Below, piece after piece: positions 1 to 6,361 of a stretch of DNA of 7,684 nt. The position numbers and the translations under genes were made by a program. The notes below the pieces were generated by a model, which made no database searches, was not told where the DNA came from, and saw nothing but the letters and a program-made list of their open reading frames with translations. The stretch comes from Methylacidiphilum caldifontis. GTDB lineage: Bacteria > Verrucomicrobiota > Verrucomicrobiia > Methylacidiphilales > CAMAQI01. Positions within the stretch are counted from its first letter, which is position 1; every line of letters starts with the position of its first letter. The stretch is taken from positions 1-7,684 of the forward strand of contig CAMAQI010000107.1 in assembly GCA_945860255.1 (NCBI GenBank). Reading direction: 5' to 3'.

Positions 1-477
1 AAGGCGTTGATGAAAATGTCCGTGGGGGTGACCTACAGTACCGCCCGCGGGACTTATATGATTTATCCCGAAAATCGTGCGGAGGAGCTTGTGCGCGAAC
101 TCCAACGCGCCGATTGCGTGATCGGATTTAATGTGATCGATTTCGATTACAAAGTACTTTCTGCCTATACCATTTTTGATTTTAGTCAGGTTCCGACGCT
201 TGATCTCTTAGTCGATATCGAAAAGAAAATTGGAAAACGAATTAAACTCGATGCCGTTGCGACAGAAACCTTAGGGGTTGGAAAAACAGCCGATGGACTA
301 GAGGCCTTGAAATGGTGGAAAGAGGGTAAAGTCCGAGAAATCGCAGAATACTGTTGTTACGATGTCAAAACCACTTGGAAAGTTCACGACTACGGAGCCC
401 AATGGGGAAAAGTCTTTTTCACCAACTCAGCCACCCATCGCCGTGAATCGATTCCGACCGATTCCTGGAAGCTTTAA
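1..477 (+). CDS. YprB-type ribonuclease H-like 3'-5' exonuclease domain protein (5' end outside window)
   Basis: The reading frame is open to the left edge, so the true start lies outside the window; 158 codons remain. The protein matches the YprB/RNase_H_2 group of DEDD-type exonuclease-fold proteins, which are thought to cut single-stranded nucleic acid ends with two metal ions. Seen here: a GFNVIDFDYKVL block (residues 42-53; N44 and D49 fit the second acidic motif), an LGVGKTADGLEALKWWKEGK block starting at residue 91 that is typical of this group, and YCCYDV with D121 as the last metal-binding acid. The first acidic motif (D-x-E near the N-terminus) is missing only because of the window edge; about 15-25 residues are probably absent. 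The C-terminal ending after GKVFFTN looks complete, so this is a free-standing domain without a helicase fusion. The permease gene follows 34 bases later on the same strand and no functional link is evident. Family is confident; the substrate is unknown. Confidence 0.85.
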   Translation, partial: KALMKMSVGVTYSTARGTYMIYPENRAEELVRELQRADCVIGFNVIDFDYKVLSAYTIFDFSQVPTLDLLVDIEKKIGKRIKLDAVATETLGVGKTADGLEALKWWKEGKVREIAEYCCYDVKTTWKVHDYGAQWGKVFFTNSATHRRESIPTDSWKL

Positions 478-511
478 GACAAATCGATGAACTCTCAATC
501 GAAATGATTTA

Positions 512-1396
512 ATGAAAGATTTCTGGATCTCCCTAGCGGCCCTACTCCTTGAAGGAGTCCCCTTTTTGCTTTTTGGAGCCTTGGTTTCTGGACTGATCCA
601 TAGCCTTGCTCGTCCACAACTCTTTCAATCTTTTTCATTTAAAAATAAATCGGTCGGCATCGGATCTGGACTCATTGCGGGAATTATTCTCCCTCTTTGT
701 GAATGTGCCTCGATCATGATTGTAAAGCGTTTCTTGCAAAGAGGCCTCCCCCTTTATGCAGGAATGACCTATTTTCTTTCGGGAGCGATCCTGAATCCGA
801 TCACTCTCTTCACCACTTGGATCGCTTTTCAAAATCGTAATCCCCTTGAGATGACGCTCTTTCGATTTATCGGAGGAGTCATCATGGTCATTGCGATCGG
901 AATCTGGATCAGTCGATTTCCGGTGAGCGATCTTTTTAAAGGACAAAATGAATCGACCCCTCAAGAGTGTGAACATCAAGGTCCGTGGTGGAAAAATGCG
1001 ATTCTCCTGACCAAACATGATTTTCTTCTCGTCTTCTCCTACTACCTGATTGGCTGCTGTATCGCTGCTTGGGCAAACACCTTTGTCTCTTGGTGGAAAA
1101 TCGCTCCTTACATGGAAAATCAATGGCTCTCGCCGTTGATCACCATATTCATTGCCCAAGGAATGAGCCTTTGCAGTACTGTGGACGCCTTTATCATCGC
1201 CCCGATGGGACAAATCCCCGTTCACGCCAAGTTGGCCTTCCTTGTCGCGGGACCGATTTTCGATTTCAAACTGATGTTGATTTACTCGATGATCTTTAAG
1301 ACTCGTGTGATCTTCAAACTCTGGATCATCATCACCTTCGGCACACTTCTTTTATCGTGGCTCTACGCCTTCTGCAGGCCATGGATCAACTTATAA
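512..1396 (+). CDS. YcgR/DUF318-type permease (UPF0718/ArsP-like family)
   Basis: A 294-residue integral inner-membrane protein of the COG0701/DUF318 permease family, whose studied members export organoarsenicals (ArsP) or metals; many remain without a substrate. I see about eight hydrophobic segments, at roughly residues 5-27, 50-72, 80-105, 112-132, 168-190, 205-228, 235-258 and 265-288. The two pseudo-repeats carry the family signatures: PLCECAS in the second segment followed by KRFLQRGLPL, then a GAILNP motif, and in the second half SLCSTVDAF with GPIFDFK afterwards. The cysteines in CEC and LCS probably line the substrate path (inference). The length is as expected for the YcgR type. The YcgQ-like partner often found next to YcgR is absent: the next gene downstream is on the other strand. 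No Shine-Dalgarno sequence precedes the ATG, and no other start fits better. A hydrophilic loop with CEHQ lies around residues 145-160. Substrate is not assignable from sequence. Confidence 0.85.
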   Translation: MKDFWISLAALLLEGVPFLLFGALVSGLIHSLARPQLFQSFSFKNKSVGIGSGLIAGIILPLCECASIMIVKRFLQRGLPLYAGMTYFLSGAILNPITLFTTWIAFQNRNPLEMTLFRFIGGVIMVIAIGIWISRFPVSDLFKGQNESTPQECEHQGPWWKNAILLTKHDFLLVFSYYLIGCCIAAWANTFVSWWKIAPYMENQWLSPLITIFIAQGMSLCSTVDAFIIAPMGQIPVHAKLAFLVAGPIFDFKLMLIYSMIFKTRVIFKLWIIITFGTLLLSWLYAFCRPWINL

Positions 1397-1493
1397 ATTT
1401 ACGGCTTGAAGAAGAACCAAGGATAAGTGAGCACTTCGGGAGAGATTTTTGTATTCCTCTACAAACAGGAGAAAAACGATTTTAGGGATAAGG

Positions 1494-1868
1494 TTACGGT
1501 TTTACTTTTTCAAAAGAAACTTCGTAACTCTGATTCTGAGCGGCTTGGAAATAGGTTCCTTGCAATGTTTTTGCCTCTTTGGAATACTCTAAAACGTAAG
1601 TGCATCCTGGATAGCCGGTATCATGAAGGGTAACATGAAGCTTCAAGATCCCCTTTTCAATATTCGAGCTCGCCTCAGAGACGTGGATTTGGTTTGGATT
1701 GAAATACTTAGCCTCCACTTGACCGGAGTCATCCGCTGAGAGAATCTCTAATTGATATCCTCCATCGTTTCGAATCCATTTTCCCAAAAGTGCGGTACGA
1801 TCGGAAGAAGAGGAACAACTCATGAAAAGTGACGCGAATAAAAAACTAAAGAATAAGAATCGATTCAT
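1494..1868 (-). CDS. Small outer-membrane-type lipoprotein, conserved hypothetical
   Basis: A 124-residue protein starting MNRFLFFSF with a lipoprotein signal peptide: a hydrophobic phenylalanine-rich core and the lipobox LFMSC, making Cys18 the lipidated residue. The next residues are serines, with no aspartate at +2, so sorting to the outer membrane is expected. The mature part of about 107 residues is a compact beta-rich domain with LLGKWIRNDGGYQLEI, a YFNPNQIHV segment, then YPGCTYVLEY and LQGTYFQAAQNQSYEVSFEKV. I recognise this as a recurring small uncharacterised domain (GKW...DGGY...YFNP..IHV...YPG.TY...L.G.Y.QA) in several bacterial phyla, with no assigned function. I chose the ATG at 1868; a TTG at 1874 is in frame but adds only two residues. 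GGAG abuts the ATG directly, too close to act as a normal ribosome site. It is divergent from the cytochrome gene, and may share its regulation. Confidence 0.85.
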   Translation of the reverse strand: MNRFLFFSFLFASLFMSCSSSSDRTALLGKWIRNDGGYQLEILSADDSGQVEAKYFNPNQIHVSEASSNIEKGILKLHVTLHDTGYPGCTYVLEYSKEAKTLQGTYFQAAQNQSYEVSFEKVKP

Positions 1869-1901
1869 CTCCAAAGATTAACCACATGCGTCAATATTAC
1901 A

Positions 1902-1913
1902 ATCAAACTTGAT
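1902..1913. promoter_or_regulatory. Small inverted repeat in divergent intergenic region
   Basis: ATCAA-AC-TTGAT is a 5-bp-arm dyad with a two-base centre in the AT-rich gap between the lipoprotein gene and the divergent cytochrome gene. TATTAT at 1913-1918, overlapping its right edge, resembles a -10 box for the cytochrome gene, but no convincing -35 box accompanies it. It could be an operator; the arms are short enough to arise by chance. Confidence 0.2.
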
Positions 1914-1956
1914 ATTATTCATTTCCCTATTAATTTATTGCACAAACGGCTCTCCT

Positions 1957-4152
1957 TTGAAAAAACCGCTGATTATCCTCATGATCCTCTCTTTATTGAC
2001 AGGGGGCTCCTATTTTTTGAAACCCCTTTCCGAGAGAATGGGATGGAAGCGAACACAGGTCTGTTCCCGCTTTTTTGAAAAACCGTCTGGAGATAAGGCC
2101 TCCTCTCTGAGTTGTCAACGCTGTCATGAGGAAATTACCCGAGATTGGGCAGAGAGCCTTCACGCCAAAGCGAATCGAACCATCGATCCTCAACTTGATA
2201 AACCGGCCTTTGAGATTAAACACCATCCCCATCTCAAAGAGTCTGATTTAAAGCTCGAGTGGAATCGATCTCATCTGCCTTCACTTCTCCTCAAAACTCC
2301 TCCCTCTTTTTCTCATCAAAACAGCCCAGAGATGGTGATCGGTGAGGCGAATATGTACCAGTATCTGCTTCCATTTCCCGGAGGACGTTGGCAGTCACTC
2401 GATCATGTTTATGATCCGAAAAAGAAAGAGTGGTTCGCTCTTTTTGAAGGAGAAAAGCGTCAACCCAGTGAATGGGGTCACTGGTCAAATCGAGCTCTGA
2501 ATTGGAACTCGAATTGCGCCGTCTGTCATATGACCGGTTTCAATAAAGGTTACGATGCCAAAACCGATTCCTATCATTCCACTTGGGTCGAACAAGGAAT
2601 CACCTGCGTCAGTTGTCACTCGACAACTGCCCAAACAGAAAAGTTAAAACCTCAGAGTGATATGGATCGCTGTGCCGCCTGTCATAGTCGACGCGAAGAG
2701 ATAACGACTCAAGACAAGAACGATCTCCCTTATCACGATCAGTATCGGTTAGAACTTCCGACACGACCAGGCACCTATTATCCTGACGGTCAAATTCGGG
2801 ATGAGGTTTTCGAATGGGGCTCCTTTCATATGAGTAAAATGGGGCATGCGGGAGTGAGCTGTAGCGATTGTCACGATTCCCATAGCGCCAAACTGAAACT
2901 CCCGATCGAAAACAATGCCCTCTGTCTCTCTTGTCATGGAGCGGAAACCAAATGGAACGCTCCTCAAATTGTTCCCGAAGCTCATTCCCATCACTCCTCA
3001 GGGGGAGTCGGAAATCGTTGTGTCTCTTGTCATATGCCGGAAACGATCTACATGAAACGGGATCCAAGACGGGATCATGGATTCCTCACTCCTGATCCCC
3101 TCCTCACCAAGGAACTGGGAATTCCGAATGCCTGTAATAGTTGCCATCAGGACAAAAGCGTCGATTGGGCGATTCAAAAAACAGATCAATGGTATGGAGA
3201 TAAGATGAATCGTCCCGAACGGGAGAGAACTCGTCTCGTTGATCGTGCTTATAAAAACGATCTGAGTGCTGTTCCGGATTTAATCCGACTTGGAAAAAGC
3301 GAAAAGATCGGCCTATGGAGAGCAACCCTTCTTGAGCTCGCCCAGAATCTTGACCCGCAAAATACGAACACGCAAAATTGGTCCCTCGAACGACTTCAAG
3401 ATCCTGATCCGATCGTGCGTCGTGTCGCCGTGAGTGCGGCAGAGAACCAACCCCACCTTTGGAACTCGGTACGACCGCTTCTGAAGGACTCTGTAAGATC
3501 GGTTCGAAACGAGGCGGCTTGGGTTCTCCGTCGAGAACTCGATCCTCAATCCTCGAATGCCCAAGAGCTCCATGAATGGATGGATCATATTTCTGATCAA
3601 CCGTCAGGAACCCTTCGTAAAGCCTCCTATTACGAATCGCGAGGAGAGTCAGCAGAGGCCGAAAAACAGTACCGTCGCCTCATTGAGATGGATCCCTACT
3701 CTTGGACCGGATATCATGAACTGACTCGCTTTCTATCGACGATTCAAAAATCTGGCGAATCGCTCTCTCTTTTAGAAAAGGGGATTTCTCTCGTGACAGA
3801 GCCGATTCAACTTGAGTACGATCTTGCGCTGATCCAAGCAGAACAAGGGAATTTCAAGGCTGCCGAAAAGTCATTTCTCAAGGTGATGAAACGAAACCGT
3901 TCTTTTCCCCGCGCTGCCTATAATTTAGGGTTATTGCAGAATCAACTCGGAAAAACAAAAGAGTCGATTCAAACCCTTCGCACAGCAATCGCAATCGACC
4001 CCACCTCTCCTGATGCCAGCTACGCTCTTGCGACAATTCTCATTCAACAAAAACAACTTCCCGAGGCCAAAGGGCTCTTGGAAAAAATCGTTTTCAAATA
4101 TCCCCAACATTCCGCAGCGCAGCAACTCCTTCGACAGATTTCCAATCAATAA
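1957..4152 (+). CDS. Octaheme cytochrome c with C-terminal HEAT and TPR repeats
   Basis: About 731 residues from TTG 1957. The N-terminus (KKPLIILMILSLL) is a signal peptide or membrane anchor, so the rest should lie in the periplasm. Eight CXXCH heme-attachment motifs are present, with first cysteines at residues 53, 187, 217, 239, 302, 323, 355 and 393 (2113-3147 in DNA). Family signatures include CSDCHDSHS after a GSFHMSKM segment, and CHMPETIYMKRDPRRDHGF followed by GIPNACNSCHQD, typical of large multiheme cytochromes fused to repeat domains. Residues about 477-529 form HEAT-like helices (DPIVRRVAV, SVRSVRNEAAWVL). Residues about 555-731 contain several TPRs, the clearest being AAYNLGLLQNQLGKTKESIQTLRTAIAIDP. 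The role is probably periplasmic electron transfer or redox catalysis, with the repeats docking a partner; substrate unknown. The start is uncertain: TTG 1909 gives 747 residues and ATG 1981 gives 723. I prefer 1957 because it places two lysines before the hydrophobic stretch. No ribosome-binding sequence supports any of them. Confidence 0.9.
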   Translation: MKKPLIILMILSLLTGGSYFLKPLSERMGWKRTQVCSRFFEKPSGDKASSLSCQRCHEEITRDWAESLHAKANRTIDPQLDKPAFEIKHHPHLKESDLKLEWNRSHLPSLLLKTPPSFSHQNSPEMVIGEANMYQYLLPFPGGRWQSLDHVYDPKKKEWFALFEGEKRQPSEWGHWSNRALNWNSNCAVCHMTGFNKGYDAKTDSYHSTWVEQGITCVSCHSTTAQTEKLKPQSDMDRCAACHSRREEITTQDKNDLPYHDQYRLELPTRPGTYYPDGQIRDEVFEWGSFHMSKMGHAGVSCSDCHDSHSAKLKLPIENNALCLSCHGAETKWNAPQIVPEAHSHHSSGGVGNRCVSCHMPETIYMKRDPRRDHGFLTPDPLLTKELGIPNACNSCHQDKSVDWAIQKTDQWYGDKMNRPERERTRLVDRAYKNDLSAVPDLIRLGKSEKIGLWRATLLELAQNLDPQNTNTQNWSLERLQDPDPIVRRVAVSAAENQPHLWNSVRPLLKDSVRSVRNEAAWVLRRELDPQSSNAQELHEWMDHISDQPSGTLRKASYYESRGESAEAEKQYRRLIEMDPYSWTGYHELTRFLSTIQKSGESLSLLEKGISLVTEPIQLEYDLALIQAEQGNFKAAEKSFLKVMKRNRSFPRAAYNLGLLQNQLGKTKESIQTLRTAIAIDPTSPDASYALATILIQQKQLPEAKGLLEKIVFKYPQHSAAQQLLRQISNQ

Positions 4153-4205
4153 CCCAAGTACAATTTACAGCTGGGTAAACGAAGGAAAACGGAATAAAAA
4201 TTTGT

Positions 4206-4219
4206 GTAACGATCGTTAC
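4206..4219. repeat. Perfect 14-bp palindrome over the stop codon of the minus-strand operon
   Basis: GTAACGATCGTTAC is self-complementary and includes the stop codon (4216-4218) of the glycosyltransferase gene. It lies in the short convergent gap after the cytochrome gene. Read on the minus strand it is followed after four bases by a run of five T, so it could serve as a weak terminator for the minus-strand operon. As a hairpin it would have only about five pairs and a four-base loop, which is weak. The palindrome itself is certain; its role is not. Confidence 0.4.
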
Positions 4220-5373
4220 TTTACTCCCGCATCTCGAATCAATTTTTCACAGACCTTCGGAGCATCTAAAAACTCCGAGACAAAAGCTCTTGCCCCCCTT
4301 TGATGCTCACGATAATCAAGCTGAACACGATTCAATTGATCGACACATTCCTCCATGGTTGAAAAGGGAAGTACCCCCTTATCATGCGGAAGATGAGAGC
4401 TCCATCCAGTATCTTGAACCACCGCGGGACGACCTAACGCCAAGTAGCAGGCGGTTCGACAGCTAAACCAACCACTTCGTGAGGCGACATAGCCATGCTT
4501 GGCGATACTCCACTCCCCTTTTGAGGTACGCAAAAAATCTCGGTAGGTATGATGATCGGGAACCACTTGATCCGGTTCTAAAATCTTCCAACCAATTTCA
4601 TTCAATTGTTCGGTCGGTCGTTTATTTCCGGGTCCCCTTCCCATCGCCATGACCAGTTTTTGGGAGGTATGGCGGGGTAGCTCCATAAATTTTTGGAATT
4701 CTAAATCTTTCTGTCCATACGGTTTTCCCTCCCACTCCTTTGGGGCATAGCTTGCCCAGTTCATCACGGTCGTGAATTGATCGAGCGGTTCCTGCTCTTG
4801 AAAGGGCCAATGCTCGATCGAGATCGGCTGTAGCGTCGGCTTCCAAACAATCCCTGCTGAAGGAACTAAACAATCAGGAGCTCCGATATTTAAACCAAAA
4901 CTAAAATGACTGTCATAAGAGCTCACCCGATCTGCATGTTCCTTTTTAGCTTCATCATAAAGTCCGATTTGAGTAAACATCGGATCGCCATCTAAAAACA
5001 TTTTATGTCCAATCGTCAGCTCATAATCACGGAAACATCCCGCCCCGGAAACATCGACAAGCAAATCGCCATTCTTTAAGAGATCTCTTGCCTTCCCCTC
5101 CCCCGCACCATGAAACTCGCCATTAGCTCCATTTCGATAGATCCATCGATCTGCAAAACCGAATTCGTTCATGATCTTATTTAAATAAAGAACATTCTGA
5201 GAACAATCCTCCGTATAGGTAAAATTGACAGGATCATAGGGCCAAACTCCGGAGTCCTCTAAATACCAGACCTCGTGGCCAAGTGCATGAAAACCGAGAA
5301 CATACTGAATATAATCCCAGATGACTCCGCCAAAGGGATACTGTGCCATCAATCCGGTCACCACAATTTTCAT
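4216..5373 (-). CDS. GT-B-like glycosyltransferase family protein
   Basis: A 385-residue soluble protein without a signal peptide or membrane segment. The N-terminal part opens with a beta strand and glycine turn (MKIVVTGLMA), then PFGGVIWDYIQYVLGFHALGHEVWYLED at residues 13-40, the usual first half of a GT-B fold. The C-terminal half has a strand-turn VMAMGRGPGNKRP (residues 231-243) and the donor-site-like stretch ASRSGWFSCRTACYLALGRPAVVQDTGW (297-324), which resembles the nucleotide-sugar-binding region of such enzymes. I therefore expect sugar transfer from a nucleotide sugar in the cytoplasm; acceptor and sugar cannot be read from sequence. The start ATG lies one base after the stop of the DHPS-like gene, with a weak GGA ten bases upstream, so translation is probably coupled and the two proteins are likely to act together. 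A non-catalytic GT-B relative remains possible. Family moderately sure, activity inferred. Confidence 0.7.
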   Translation of the reverse strand: MKIVVTGLMAQYPFGGVIWDYIQYVLGFHALGHEVWYLEDSGVWPYDPVNFTYTEDCSQNVLYLNKIMNEFGFADRWIYRNGANGEFHGAGEGKARDLLKNGDLLVDVSGAGCFRDYELTIGHKMFLDGDPMFTQIGLYDEAKKEHADRVSSYDSHFSFGLNIGAPDCLVPSAGIVWKPTLQPISIEHWPFQEQEPLDQFTTVMNWASYAPKEWEGKPYGQKDLEFQKFMELPRHTSQKLVMAMGRGPGNKRPTEQLNEIGWKILEPDQVVPDHHTYRDFLRTSKGEWSIAKHGYVASRSGWFSCRTACYLALGRPAVVQDTGWSSHLPHDKGVLPFSTMEECVDQLNRVQLDYREHQRGARAFVSEFLDAPKVCEKLIRDAGVK

Positions 5374-5374
5374 C

Positions 5375-6268
5375 TTAGCTTTTCCATAACTTTAAGGTTT
5401 CCAAAACCGCTCTCACTTTTGGCACTTCATGAGTTCGATAAAGATCGGTTTTTCCAAGAGCAGCGAGAACAGCAAAAAACGGCTCTGCACTTCGTACCTC
5501 CTCCTCAAAGGTTTCGAAGGCATGAGGAAGGGCGTGACAAATAGGACATCCCAGACGTCGAAGTCGAAAGCTATTCAAAAAAACGGTCATTTGATGTTGA
5601 ATCCGAACCTGACTGTCTTGAAGATTGCGATAATAAAAGCCTAAGCCCGGATCAATCCAAATACGCGATACCCCAGCTCTCTGCGCCTCTTCAACTTTTT
5701 TTGAAAAATAACTCTCCATCAACGGAATCGGATCGATTCCCAAAGAGAAATCACCGACTTCGCGAACATTCTCTCCTTGCACATAACAAAGAATCACTCC
5801 GGCTTCAAAAGCGGCTGCCAATTTAAAGATCGACTCTGTATCGACAGTTCCCGTCAAATTAATGACCTTGGCTCCTGCCTCCAAAACTGATTTCGTGACT
5901 TCGGGATGATAGGTTTCAACAGAGACGATCGATCCTGATTGAGAAAGCTCTTTAACCACAGGCAATAATAAGCTCGTTTGACCCTTAGCATCAACCCGTT
6001 CAGCATGAGCTAAACTTGACTCAGCCCCAATATCTAAGATCACTGCCCCTTGAGCCCGGAGTTGTTTTCCTCGACGAACAGCGGCCTCAGCACTCAACGA
6101 GACACTTTCTCGATACCAAGAATCGCGAGAAAGATTAATCACTCCCATTAACGAAGGGGATTTCAATGAATCGAATCGATTTCCCTGAATTTCAAAAGAA
6201 GCAACAGGATGTTCTAATTCATCAGAAAATTGATTTGTAAGAACTGCCAAAGATTCAAGAGATAACAT
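5375..6268 (-). CDS. Divergent dihydropteroate synthase-fold (pterin-binding domain) protein
   Basis: A 297-residue cytoplasmic TIM-barrel protein of the DHPS/pterin-binding family. The order of motifs is that of FolP: SLMGVINLSRDSWYRESV (from residue 39), VILDIGAESS (76-85), VSVETYHPEV (115-124), VINLTGT (135-141), CYVQG (161-165), WIDPGLGFYY (204-213) and YRTHEVPKVRAVLETL (277-292). Compared by eye with E. coli FolP, the asparagines N45 and N137, D79, D206, R278 and H280 are kept. The first loop lacks the usual PDSFSDGG, the D of SVDT is E118, HMQG has become YVQG, GFGK has become GFYY, and the SRK motif that supplies the pterin-contacting lysine is replaced by CPICHALPHAF (241-251). It is therefore unlikely to be ordinary folate-pathway FolP; a related condensing enzyme with another substrate is more plausible. 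I chose the ATG at 6268; TTG 6271 adds one residue. No Shine-Dalgarno sequence is seen. It is the first gene of a tight pair with the glycosyltransferase. Confidence 0.8.
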   Translation of the reverse strand: MLSLESLAVLTNQFSDELEHPVASFEIQGNRFDSLKSPSLMGVINLSRDSWYRESVSLSAEAAVRRGKQLRAQGAVILDIGAESSLAHAERVDAKGQTSLLLPVVKELSQSGSIVSVETYHPEVTKSVLEAGAKVINLTGTVDTESIFKLAAAFEAGVILCYVQGENVREVGDFSLGIDPIPLMESYFSKKVEEAQRAGVSRIWIDPGLGFYYRNLQDSQVRIQHQMTVFLNSFRLRRLGCPICHALPHAFETFEEEVRSAEPFFAVLAALGKTDLYRTHEVPKVRAVLETLKLWKS

Positions 6269-6336
6269 CAAAACAAAGTGACATCGAGAGAAGGAAAATC
6301 AAACTGATTTTTTACCTCTTTTTATAAATTAATGGC

Positions 6337-6353
6337 ATAGCAACTGCTATAGC
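6337..6353. promoter_or_regulatory. Inverted repeat and possible -10 element before the three-gene operon
   Basis: ATAGCA-AC-TGCTAT (6337-6350) is a dyad with 6-bp arms and a two-base centre, and its right arm overlaps a second palindrome GCTATAGC (6346-6353). TATAGC (6348-6353) sits eight bases before the GTG start at 6362, the distance expected if transcription began at or next to the start codon. The upstream stretch 6301-6330 is AT-rich and contains TATAAA at 6323-6328, which could be the -10 box of a longer transcript or belong to the divergent DHPS-like gene. An operator or promoter is a reasonable guess, not shown. Confidence 0.3.
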
Positions 6354-6361
6354 TTGTTCGT

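Noticed and set aside
635..1225. A 196-codon open frame on the minus strand opposite the permease
   Set aside because: Composition is rich in Asp, Arg and Ser, without domain signature, and it lies fully under a well-recognised membrane protein; an antisense shadow.
1397..1493. Possible bidirectional terminator between the permease and lipoprotein genes
   Set aside because: No stem of useful length could be found; only scattered A and T runs without a GC-rich hairpin.
1427..1633. A 68-codon plus-strand frame after the permease, considered as a replacement for the missing YcgQ-like partner
   Set aside because: It lacks membrane segments and overlaps the lipoprotein gene antisense; no family resemblance.
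2609..3067. Several open frames on the minus strand opposite the cytochrome gene
   Set aside because: The plus-strand frame contains eight heme motifs and family signatures; the antisense frames show no recognisable protein.
4152..4176. ACCCA...TGGGT stem after the cytochrome gene as a Rho-independent terminator
   Set aside because: Only five pairs with a 15-base loop and no T run behind it.
4013..4303. A 96-codon plus-strand frame running from the end of the cytochrome gene into the glycosyltransferase gene
   Set aside because: It overlaps two well-supported genes and has low-complexity basic composition with no ribosome site.
5534..5548. CPICH in the DHPS-like protein (residues 241-245) matches a heme-binding CXXCH motif
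   Set aside because: The protein has no signal peptide and should be cytoplasmic, where heme is not attached to c-type motifs; it is a single motif in a TIM barrel. It may still matter as a replacement for the SRK loop or as a metal site.
5275..5644. Plus-strand open frames (5275-5544 and 5429-5644) over the DHPS-like/glycosyltransferase junction
   Set aside because: Shadow frames opposite two conserved genes, with no domain signature.
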